Of a DNA stretch of 64,000 nucleotides, positions 1 to 11,400 are shown one piece after another. How positions within the stretch are numbered: position 1 is the first letter of the stretch; each line of letters starts with the position of its first letter. The notes below the pieces were generated by a model, which was not told where the DNA came from, made no database searches, and saw only the letters and a program-made list of their open reading frames with translations. This DNA is from Dipteris shenzhenensis. Taxonomy: Eukaryota > Polypodiophyta > Polypodiopsida > Gleicheniales. The translations under genes and the position numbers were made by a program. The stretch lies in NCBI GenBank assembly GCA_047967505.1, contig CM106540.1, one strand, 5' to 3'.

Positions 1-1579
1 ATTGTTAAGCCTCAGAGTTGCTTTTGCCAATTTCTATTAGTAAACTTTAGACTTACCTTTTTTCTCAAAGTGTTTATCAAAAGAAGAAGACCCACTTTTA
101 TAGAAGAAGATCTTCTACTTATAACCAATTACTTCGTTTTATTCAAATCTCCTCTTTATATATACTTGTGTAGAATTTTGAGTCATCTTTGTATGTGGAC
201 CTTTAAGTGCCAAGCAATGCTACTATGCTTCAAGTAAGTCTCTAGGTAGGACTAAAAAAAGTATGTTTAAAAGTCTAGAGCAATTTAAGGCAAATAAAAC
301 AATTAACAAGAGGGTAGGAAACACTGTGCATTTAGTATTTTCTTTGTAAAATTTTTGTTACTATAATAGTCGCCTTTTGCTTTCTAAGTCTTTATGGGTG
401 CTAATAAAAGAATGAAACCTTCAAACTCATGTCGTTAAATTAGAGTGGTCTAGATAAGACTAATTGGTTAGTTTGGAGGAAGATATTTTGTTTGTTTCAT
501 TAGTAGCACAATTAAAGAACAAAAGACAATTATTAAATTCAAAAAGTTTGATGAGGATCAAGCAACGTAGTGTTAAAAAGGAAAAATAAGTATTCCCCAG
601 AGGCTAGTAGATCTGTCTGTGCACCCTCTATGTCTACACATTGCACTCTTGTTGGTAATTACAATTGGGAAATATTGTGACGACCTTGTGGTTGCTAATC
701 ACTCTCCTTATTTTGAAATTTATCTTCAGTAGACCGGCCATCTTCCTATTTGGAAAACCATACATGTGTGATATCCACGACAAAAAAGGCTCCACCACCA
801 ATACAACACCCACACAACCCCCACACCTCCTTACATTTGATTGTGCCTCACCTTTTCACCCACCCAGATTACTTCACTTTGCCCTACAACCTCCACTTAG
901 AGCAAGAGCTCCTCAATAGAAGTCTCTCATGGGTGCAAGGGCCAATATTTCCATGCACCTATTTGCATGAAAGTACTTAGACCCTTTTGCAAACAAGGGA
1001 AAATGCCTTTAAGAACCCAAGGCATGCAAATTGGTAGCAACCTACCGCTAGCATAAATGCACTTATGCCCACACAAGGCTAGAAAGACACCTGACCTTGT
1101 GAAGCACATTTAGGTTCCAAAGCAAGCACATATGGATAAAAAGATCGAGATTGGCTCATTTGCTCGCCCTCGAGGGGTTTTTCACCGATCCCTTAAGGAT
1201 TACCCATGCTCTAGGTTATGGATTTACATGTTATGAAAATGGGAGTTTTGCATGTGATAGTTTTGAGGTGATACTCCAAGTTGGTGGGCTCTATAGAAGA
1301 GGTCCTCATGATGTTGCTAGCAATGCCCTTCTTGCAAGGGGATACCAATGTTAGTAGTTAATCATCGAATACTTAAGAGTTTGGTGCATGCTTTGCTATA
1401 AAAGATAGCATCATGCATGTTTTACTTGAGGTTGGTCCCTCCAAACACATGGTAGTTCAAGCATTAGAGCCAATGAAAAGATTTGGGTAGTATAAAGCTA
1501 AGCTAGCAAGCCCGTAAGGCAAATGTGCAGGGGATTGTAGCGTGGAGCAATTGATTGCTGAGGAGGTGATGGGGATAGT
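1..1579. other. AT-rich upstream region without a recognised gene
   Basis: I see no coding frame resembling a known family on either strand; the open frames are short and lack conserved motifs. The sequence is AT-rich with homopolymer runs. It lies upstream of the GMPPA-like gene and is probably intergenic DNA or decayed repeat. Confidence 0.5.
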
Positions 1580-2350
1580 GTGGCGAGTGTTAGTTTCAAT
1601 GCTTACAAAAGCGACCTATATAGGAATGAGAAGTTGGACTTGTATGTGTGTATGTGTGTAGAGAGGGAAGATAGGGAAGTGGACGTTTGTACAAAAAGTG
1701 TGTGTGGGAGTCAGCGCTACACACGTTCTTGTGTGTGTATGAAGGAGGTGACAGACTTGACCGACTAACCGGCAGCCATGGAAGCAGCTGCACCATGCTC
1801 CTCTCCCTTTCGCCCATGCAAACCCCCCGAATATCCCCCCCCTTATCCCCCCCTTCTCCTCCCCCCTCAATAGCTTCTTCTCATCCTCCCTCACTCCTCC
1901 TCCTCCTCTCTAATTCCTCTCTCACTCCCTCTTCTCCCCCGGATCTGCAGCCTTTGCCCGCAATTCTCTCTCCCTTCACCATATTTAGCCTGCCCAATTC
2001 CAGATCCGCCTCCCCATTGCACCTTCCACACTCGCTTTTCGCTTCTCTTCTCCCCTGTAGCCCGCCCTGCCAATCCTGAATTCCCGACGTACTTTTACTT
2101 TGATCTGTTTCGCATGCTTGCCAATTGAAGGTCGCTCACCCGATCTGCTTCTTGGTGGAGTTACAACAATCCTAAATTGGCCGACGTGAAAACTCTGTTC
2201 AACAAATTCGCCAGGCAATTTGTTATCCTTTTCCTTCTGGCAGTGCCCTGCCGTTCAGAAAACTTTGATTTTGCAGCCCTTTGTCACAGAACATTTAAAA
2301 GTAGAAGAGCTATTGGGATCCTTACATTTATTTTCTTCAGATTGGTCATC
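1580..2350 (+). promoter_or_regulatory. Probable promoter/5' UTR region of the GMPPA-like gene
   Basis: A TG/GT-rich stretch (about 1640-1740) is followed by a strongly pyrimidine-rich tract (about 1797-2060, many CTCC and TCTC runs) and then by less biased sequence up to the ATG at 2351. CT-rich tracts near transcription starts and in 5' UTRs are common in plants. I see no convincing TATA box, so the transcription start is not assigned. Open frames through the tract are low-complexity and are not considered genes. Confidence 0.4.
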
Positions 2351-2408
2351 ATGACAAATCACGAGGAGACGAATGTAGCTGTCATTATGATCGGTGGTCC
2401 AACCAAAG
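2351..2408 (+). CDS. GMPPA-like exon 1
   Basis: Encodes the start Met and the [12 protein letters not shown] nucleotide-binding loop. The exon ends ...ACCAAAG and is followed by the donor GTAATG. The last G is the first base of a Gly codon completed by exon 2 (phase 1). Confidence 0.88.
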
Positions 2409-5400
2409 GTAATGCGGCGGAAAGGATCCCTCAGGTGTTCTTTGGAAATTGAGATACATGCTAATTTTTATAGCTCATGATCTGTCAGGAACTAGATTTC
2501 GCCCACTTTCGCTGAATCTTGCAAAACCGCTTTTCCCCTTGGCTGGGCAACCAATGGTACATCATCCAATTCTCGCTTGCAAAAAGGTGAGGATGATTAG
2601 TTGCTATGGATAAAGGAAGAGGGAGGGCAGATCCCAGCAGTCTCAAATTTACTGTTTTGATCTGCAGATACCAAATCTGGCGCACATTTACCTCATTGGA
2701 TTCTATGAAGAGCGTGAATTTGCACTGTACGTGTCAGCAATATCGAACGAGCTCAAAGTGCCTGTAAGGTAAGGAACTTTGTGCGAGATAGATAATCGAA
2801 GTGAATTAAGTTTTAAGACGTTTCGATTGGGTGATTTCAGGATATCACCAATTGTATCAAGAAGCTGAAGGAATAACAATGTTAACAACGTAGATCTGCT
2901 TGTGCTTCCTATGACATTGTAATAGTCTCTGCTTGTCTTGGCCATAGCAGTGAGACTGTATCGTTGGCTACCCAACCTTTTTGGAAATGACTGTAACTTC
3001 GCTAAATCTGAGCTACCAGCTTAGTGAACCAACTGTCTGGTGTAAAACCTTATCAGTTTGATTATTTACTTATGTTGTTTGAGGGTACGAGTGTGAAAAG
3101 GGTTTAGATATCTTGATTTCGTTTGTATAACGTGCAATATAACGTTTTAGCGAGTGCTTTCGTAAAAAAGAGATGAAATAGAAATAGCACGGACAGATCT
3201 AACCTAACAAGCAAAGCTTTTGCTAGTCTACATTATGGCTTGTGCTAATCTACATTAAGGCACCATGCTCTCGTGTGAGTCATGCTCTGGCTGCGTGGGT
3301 CATCGTGAAAATTGGCCCTGTGAAAACTGCACCCAAGTATGTGTAGGACTGCACAATCTCCACTGGCTGACTCTGGTATGTAAAGCTATGTCGGTGAAGC
3401 ACTGCGTAAGAGGTGTTAAAAATCATGACCTTGGTCTTCCCAAGGTTAACCATTAGGTCTCTCTCTCTGCAAAACACCTCTAGGGCATCTAGATGTCTCT
3501 GTAGTCCCTCTGCCAAAGATGATAGGAGGACTATGTCATATGCATACAGAAGGATCTGTATCATCAAGTCTGCTAGTGGTGCTCCATCGCCTCCTAGCCT
3601 TGCGGATTATCTTTTTTAGGCCGACAATGAACCATGCGGTCATCTACTTATCATTTGGGCGAGGCTCGCATTTGCAATTAGGCACTTCATTCGGCCCAAA
3701 TATGTGTGCAATTCTTCCTTGCGGCCTTGTTCGATCTTGCCAAGTTGGGAGTGCCAGATTGTCTTGAAGGCGTTTCATTTTTAAACCGCCTCTTAAATTG
3801 GTTAGGGAATAGGGTGCCCATGTGGCTCACTCCTCCACTAGAAGGTTGAGGTACCATTCAGAGACTTCATCTACCAAGGCCATAGGGAACCAAGCAGCTT
3901 TGGTTTCGTCTTATTGATCTCCTCTAGCTCTACAAGTAGCAGCAAAGAGTAGGAGGAATCTCTCGAAATCACCTCGGCCCTTGTACTTTGGAAGTTCAAG
4001 CTTTCCCAGGGATCTTCTTCCATGATTGTTATGTTATCATTCATTCAAGCTGCAGGGAGGCTAAAGAAGTTTTCTTTATCCCCTAAGGTCTTCATCATAA
4101 CAACAACGCTCTTCCATGTTGTGGATTGGAGGAGTAAGATGGATTGGATTGATTGCAGGGGGGGGGGGATTCAGGGAGGAGGATTGTTTTAGAAATTGAC
4201 CGGGTTGTAATTGTATGAACACTTGTTGAGAGGTTGATTGACACCTTTTCATATCCAAAAGTTAAATTTCGTGTGTTAAATGGGGCTAGAACTATGCTAG
4301 TGTATTAGAGACTATCGTGCTATAGAATGTACCTAGGATCATCCCCTTTGAGAGTAAGAATGTGTTTGTATGCACAAGGTTATGGGCAAAAGGTATGAGC
4401 AAATCAGTTAGCCCTCATGAAAGTGCAAATTAATCGAGTGTGTCTATGAACGATGTAATCTCATCAATGTAGAGCCCAAGAGAGTCGGTGAGAGAGGGAA
4501 TCCCTGCTTTACTCCGATCGTGCTCTCAACCCAGTCTGATAGGTCTCTTGGGACACGAACTCTCCCTCTAACTGACTCGTATAGGCTGACCACCCCCTAG
4601 ATCAAGACCAGGGTCAGATGGCTTTCCACTCGAATTCTTGCAAGGAGTTTTGGGACTGCACAGGAGAGGCCTAAAGGACATGGCAAATGTTGCTGTTGCT
4701 AGGGGATCTCTCTCCCCTGACATTAACGTGGGTCTAGTCAAGCTGTTTCCCAAGCGATAATCATGGTTGAAGTTCAGGGATTGGAGGCCTATAACAATGT
4801 TGAATGCTTCATACAAGGTGATTGTCAAGGCGCTGGCACTCAAAACAGAGATATTTGCTCACATATTGTTCACCTTGAATAGTTCGGGTTTGTTAAGGGC
4901 TGACATCTTTGATAATATCTTAAATGTCTCCCTAGCATTGGATCATGCATGTTATTTAGGGAAAAAATACTCTTTGGCTTTGACCTTGATAAAGCCTATG
5001 ACAGAGTGAGATGGGAATTCATCCTCAAAGTGTTGGCTAGGCTGGGGTTTGGTTTGCAGTTTACACAAATGGTGGCTACCCTATTCAAAAACGCTTCAGC
5101 TATTCTGTGCCTTAATGGGCGACGATCCGTAGGTACTTATGCTTTGTGGAGATCATCCTGTAGTCTCCTGATCATGTGGGATCGCAGGATAGTGTCAAAG
5201 GCCTTCCGAAAGTCTACAAAACAAGTGTAGACTTTTTGGTGTCTCGACCTCGCCTCCTCAATGATAGCCCTCAAGGTGAAGGTGTGGTCTAGAGTGGAGT
5301 GCTGTCTCTGGAAACCTGCCTGCCCTAGAGCCTGCTGCCCATGTGCCTCCGTATGGCTGCTGATCTCTTGGATAAGTGTGCCAACACCTGGGTCTATGAT

Positions 5401-8400
5401 GGGTATAGGTGGTTTCCCCTCCGATAGAAACCCCCAACCAATGGTGGGATCCCCCCCTCAGAATGAACTGATCACCTCGTCCATTCTACGAATGAGGAAG
5501 GCCCGCCGCTTACGACGTGTCAGTCGTCGTGAAACCCGTTGTGCCTCGGATGATGTCAGGTGGCCATCATCATACCAAGGGTTCTGTGGCATCTTCCCTA
5601 GTGAGGCATGTGTAGATCGAGTCGTGGGGAAGGACCTGATGGCTGCGTCCATGACTGTTGTGGAAAGGGTGTCTTAGGTGTGGGCGAGGTCTACAACATC
5701 TCCAAGTAGTAGAGCTGGAAGTCCCTTCGCCAAGTTGCTCACATAGATGGGGTCTAGGGCACGATCAAAGTGAATCTGTACACGAGTGGATGCGGGGGGG
5801 ACCCTCTCTATGGCTGGCATAGTGGTAGAGATATAAAAAGCTAGGTATGAGTGATCAGCACCGAGTGGGGGAGGGGTCACAATAAAAGCATATATCCGTG
5901 AGGTAAAGGCCAAGGAGCCCAATAGATAGTCCACTGTGCTTGTCCCTCCGCCATGTGGGAAACAAGTGAGACCACCGGATGATGGCCATCTTTGTAGACC
6001 ATTGTAAATGATCAAATCATGAACAGCCCCTAGCTCAAGTACATGTCATCCATACTCTTTCACATGTGATGCATCTGCAAAGTGTCTCACTATCCCGAGC
6101 AGCTGCATCTAGTTCTGGTACTATGAGGGAATCCGATGCAAAATCCAGTAGGCCCACCTGCCTATTCCTTGTGCGAGCATTGAAGTCACCAAGAAGAAGG
6201 ATGTCCCCCTGCTTGGAGAATTCAGTGATATCATCTTGAATCGACTCATATGGAATGTGCCCTTCTGTGTTGACCTCACGTGCATAGGATGAAGTATCTG
6301 AAGGGAAATAACACACTGCTATGAGAATCGGTCGTGCGTCTGGTAGCTGGACTCGTATCTACATGTGTCGCGCATGCTCCTCTTTCCGTGCGACTGATAT
6401 GAGAGGTCTCATGTGTGATCTAAAGAGGATAGCCACTCCCCCCGAACCCTGCACACCAGTGTCACTCCTCATCTCCTTCCTATGAGATGACTCCCATGTA
6501 TATCCTGTCACGGTGGGCAGTCCTCTCTCTGGGCTTTCACATGTCTCAGTGTAGAAGACCATGTCTCTGTTAGTGTATGTCTCCGAGAAACCACGTGGAT
6601 CGACCAGAGTGTGCCATTGCAATTCCACACTGCAATTTTCAGTCCACATTGTGTCCCTCTGGCCCGACACCGTCATAATTCACCCTCCTCTTTCTCTTCC
6701 TTTTCTTCCTTCTCCCCCCGGTCCTGATCTCCTCTCTCTCGGATGATCACCCTACCATCTCTGTATGCAGCCCATTTCCCTGCTTCTCTCGCTGCCATTA
6801 TGTGTACCATATCTACTCTCCGGTGTTCCTGCTGTAGGAGGGTGAGGTCATCGTCTAGGTAGATCCGGGGTCCTTTCAAGGTCAACCTTGTGCTCATGAG
6901 GGTCTTCCTATCCATGGCTGTTTGGAGCTTCATCACAAGTGGCCTTGTGGGTGCATCGGGCTTACCAACTCTCCAAGCTGTCTCACATGTCAGGTTCACA
7001 CCCATTTTGGTGATCAAAGCATTTACATCTGCCATAGGAGTATCTCCTACTGTGAGGCCTCGGACTAAGACATTTAGGGCTTTACTGTTTCTCCTTTTAT
7101 CCTCCTCTAGAGCATATGAAATGAACTCTTTCTTGGGGACAGCAGTGCCTTTCTTGACCACATCGCTCCATTCCAAGATTGCAGCCTCTCCTTTCTTGAT
7201 TTTCAGCATGTTTACCCTTCATAGTGTCTTGCAAGAAAGCCAAGTCTTTTCTGAGTTTTTCATTCTCAGATTTCAGTTCATTTATGATCTTGCATCCTTC
7301 TTCTAACGTCCCCTTTGCCCCTTTGAGCTGCTTCATTTGCTCCCTAATGGTGTTCAGCTCCTTGTGTAGGGATGGCTGGAGCGCCCCTTCATCTCCGTGT
7401 GTGTTTGCTTTCAGTTTTGCATTCTCGTCTTGAAGAATAATCACCTGAGCTTCCAAGCTCTCTATCTTGGATGTTAGAAAACTGTTTTTCACGTCCATAT
7501 CCCGCATCATATCCATCTGCATTTTCCCAATATGGCCTAGTACTAGTAGTAAGTCAAAAAGCGACACTCTTCATAAATCTGCGTGAGATACATATACTTA
7601 AAAGAGCTTGATAGCAAGATTCCAGTTTATAGATAGGGCATACAGTTGGATGATCAAGTCATCACAGATTACATCGTTGGCTGATTGATTCATCACAAAT
7701 TACATTGTAGCCAAATGTTTGCCCAGATCTTATCTTGAGCTTAGTAGCCTGTCTACTACTCTACCACTATGTAGAATCATGTGATAATTGAAAGCACTAG
7801 CAAATGGAATTTAAGGTGACTAGAATAAATTCCAGGTTTCCCTGATGTGTGTTGTGTTGTGAGAGTTGCATAGCTGGTTGAAATAGGCCTAGGAGATTTC
7901 AGGGTCCAGAGGGTTCCCATGTTCAAAAGGGGACAATTGGATGTACCAGGTACCTAGTGATTTGTGCCTGAGCGGCTTGGTGTATTTGGTGGGTTCGTGA
8001 GACAGCGTTTGACAGTGCCATTGAAGGATAGTACTGTGTTTGTACTTGCGTACTGGTTTGGTGCTTGGAGGGCAAGGATGAAGCGGGGCCGGACATGAAG
8101 CTGCCCAGTATGTTCGTATCAGGATTGGATTGGACATACTTGTCAATATGTCTTGACTCTTGAGAGCTTCTGAAAGGGAGCAGATGGATTGGATATGTCT
8201 TTGGGTCATTGTAAGCCCACAGTGAGGGGGTGTTGGAATAAGAGGTCCATTGTCTCACCTGTAAGTCCCCATATGAGGAGAGTACAGGGACATGGTGCCA
8301 GTGTAGGAATGGGGGGGCATGAGAGGCTGCTTTGTGTGCATCAGGTTTGGATGCCATATGGGCAGATCTAGATGGAGATCCACAAGCCAGGCTGCTACAC

Positions 8401-11400
8401 TGTCCAGTTTAAGGTCTGTCAAAGGTAGGGCAAACCTGTGGCTGCATACAGCAGGTATAGACTGTACAACAGCAGGTATGGAAGGTACAGCTGCAGCTAT
8501 GGAGGCCAGGACTACATGTCTGGTGCAGCAGCAGGTACGGAACTGCAGTACAGTGGTACAGGGCCTTAAATAGTCCAGGAAGACTGCAGCACGTCGGCAG
8601 CTACATAGACCTCCAGTTGGCAGTCCAGGAGTGGGCAGACTGAAAGTCTGCAGTGCTGCAGATATATGCACATGGCACATTTGGGTAGGATCTGCAAAGA
8701 CTGGGTTGGCCCAGTCTGTAGCTGTTCGGGTCAGACCTGACTGGGTCGGCAGGTCTGCTGACTGGGTCTGCCAGTCAGGGGTTTCCCAGCCTTATAAAAG
8801 GCCCCATCCAGGGGCAGATTAGTAGTTCCGCGTTGAGGCAGCTCTCACCCATCACGCAGCATCAACAGGTGCATACCTACAGCCAGTAGCAGAGCACCCT
8901 GTACAAGATGGTATAGTTAGAGGAACTCTCATCATTAGGAGCAGTACACCTGCTCACCATAGAGCATCCAAGGCAGGGGATTGCTGTAGGTTTTTGGGAT
9001 CTTTGTGGGAGCTCTCTGTACGAAGTGTTCGTTGGAATGGTCACCTCCCCATCTGGGAGCCCCCGAATGAGGAGAGCATGGGGGAGGTGCACCAAGGTAT
9101 GTTATAGATACTATGTCGGCAGTGTTTGCGCCTGCCACATGGGCTGACAGCAAAAGCAAGGCTGCCACATGTACAGCACAGCTGCTACGTGGGCAGGACC
9201 CAAAGATGTACCTGGTTCCTCGAGGATTTTGGGTCAGACTCTGACACATGGCAAGCTCTGGAGGCTGCTCAGCAGTTGTACGGGCATGGACTTCTAAAGT
9301 TCATTTTCAGCCCTGGGTCTTGGCATATTTTCTGCACATGACCAGATCGTCTGGATGATGGCAGATGGTACTTCCCCAGTTCCATCCATTTAGCCCCTTC
9401 TCTGTGCCACCCTGTGGTCTCCATTGCCTTGCGTGGGACCTGCTTGCATCCATTTTTCTAAGCTTGTTGAGGTAGGCCATGTACCGGCATAATGCCTCCC
9501 CCTCAAGATGTAACATCCCTGTCTCTGCAAGCAGGATGAGTTATAAAGTTTGGGCTTTAACCCCCAACTCACTGATGAGAAAACGTTTGTGGATAGTCTC
9601 TTTCCGTTTCCAATGTGCCCTGGATAGTCCAGGTGCCCATGCTGGGCCAACCGTAGAGCACTACTCTTTGTACAAGTATGTACAGAAACTTTCTCATTTC
9701 ACAGCCCTATAGATGTGCCTTCTTGCATTTATTTTGAAAGCTGTATAATGTCTTCAACCCTCCCATGACTCTTCTTTCCACACATGCATTCCACCTTAGT
9801 TGTCCCCAAACTCAAGTCCCAAATATTTGATGAGGTGGCTACATCCAGGGGCCATATGCTTGTTTCGTGTCCCGGGGGAGAAAGAAAGAAAGATGTATTA
9901 ACGTCCGCGGGAGGCCTCGCGGGCCTATGGGACAAAAGTGCGGGAACAAAGTAAACTCATACAAGCCACAGTGGGCTGGAGCGAAGGGCTCGCTAAGGCC
10001 CTCGCTGAGTACTAGAAAACACATAAACTGAAATGTTAATGTAGTACAAGTAAGAGCTCCAAGTGGGAGTATGTATAGCGTCTTTCTAGGAGTGCATGAA
10101 GCCCCTCCAAAATTATTACATGGCATTGTTAGATTTTGAGTAGTGTGGTGTGAACACACCCTTGGGGCACATTTCCCTTGGAGTTAGGAGGTTTCCCCTA
10201 GGGTAAGATTCCTTTGTAGAGGATATATTACTCATTTTGGTCTTTATTTGTAACACCACTCTTGCATTCTCAATACATTTTCACTCTTTGCATTCTCATT
10301 TTGGTCTTTCTTTGTAACACCGCTCTTGCATTCTCAATTGGTCTTTCTTTGTAACGTTACTCTTGCATTCTCAATACATCTGCACCCTAGGGTTAGCTTC
10401 CTTTGTAGAGGATGTATTCCTCATTTTGATCTTTCTTTGCAACACCACTCTTGCATTCTCAGTGCATCCCTCTCCTCTCACCCCCATTTCGAACATTTGG
10501 TATCAGATCCCTACTGCTCTTCTAGGTCAAGCTTGTCCTGCCTCAAGAGAAGGTCCTCTAGCGTCTACGTTTCAAGAAAAATGCTTGATGGAAGCCAATT
10601 TGGTGCGCCATGAAATAAGGGTGGAATTGACTTCTGGTTGTTGATACAATCATTTGTATTCGAGTTCTGCTCCTCGTTCCGCCTGCTAAGGGGCATACAC
10701 TGTTTTGTTGCATTGCACAGCCTTGCAAGCTGATGCTGCTTGTTTTGTCCTCACAACTGACTCATGCATTATCTTCTCTGTATTATGTGAAGAGCTAAGT
10801 ATTGTGCGAGACCTGTTTCTTGGCAGACATATACGTGAGGGATGCATTTCTGCAAAATGCATTAGAATGCTTTTCCTAAGGATGGATTAGTGAGAGCTGA
10901 CTGGAAATTACAGCTCATTGATAGTGAGGACACCATCACTTGGGAAGCATCTTGATTTTGTGACCTCCATTGATGATCACTTCGTATTTGCTTGGGTGTA
11001 CATTTTAAAACCAAGATCTGAGGTATTTATGGGTTTTCAACATTTGTTGCAAGGCTTGATGAAACAGGTTGCAAAGTTCAAACCCTCCGTACAAAACAAG
11101 GGGGGAGGGGGGATACATGTCCAGGCGTATTGGGATGAGAAAGGTATTAAGCATCAGTGTACAGTGCCATACACACCTCAGCAAAATGGTGTTGCTGAGA
11201 GGAAGAATAGGTCTCTGATGGAGATGGCCAGATGCATGATCAAAGGAAAGAGGTTGCCACACAAGTTCCCAATGGAGGTAATCATGACTGCCGTGCATGT
11301 TTTGAACAGATGCTCCACAAAAGCTTAAAAAACCCTCATGCCTTCTGAGGCATGGTATGATAGGAAACCCAAAGTGGACTACTTTATGGTGTTTCGATGC

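Larger units (their letters stand above)
3258..7570 (-). mobile_element. LINE-1: L1-type non-LTR retrotransposon, minus strand, decayed
   Basis: Read on the minus strand, the order is coiled-coil and RNA-binding ORF1 (7567 to 6673), AP-like endonuclease (6676 to 5674), an EN-RT linker, and reverse transcriptase in three pieces (about 5652-5155, 4583-4430, 3616-3265). Two foreign segments separate the RT pieces (3617-4440 and 4585-5152). Frameshifts and stops are present throughout. The 3' end is missing: the element stops within ORF2 just after the RT region, with no 3' UTR or A-tail visible. That is the opposite of the usual 5' truncation of LINEs, so later deletion is likely. Confidence 0.85.

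Noticed and set aside
1687-2079. 130-codon plus-strand frame and overlapping minus-strand frames
   Set aside because: They lie in the pyrimidine-rich tract; composition alone gives Ser/Pro/Leu-rich or Arg/Gly/Glu-rich frames without any domain signature.
2177-2350. Upstream in-frame extension of GMPPA exon 1
   Set aside because: It would need a TTG start; the first in-frame ATG is 2351 and the family's conserved sequence begins just after it.
8255-8680. 141-codon minus-strand frame rich in Cys and Pro
   Set aside because: No conserved motif; explained by CTGCAG/GTAC-type repeats in the LTR candidate.
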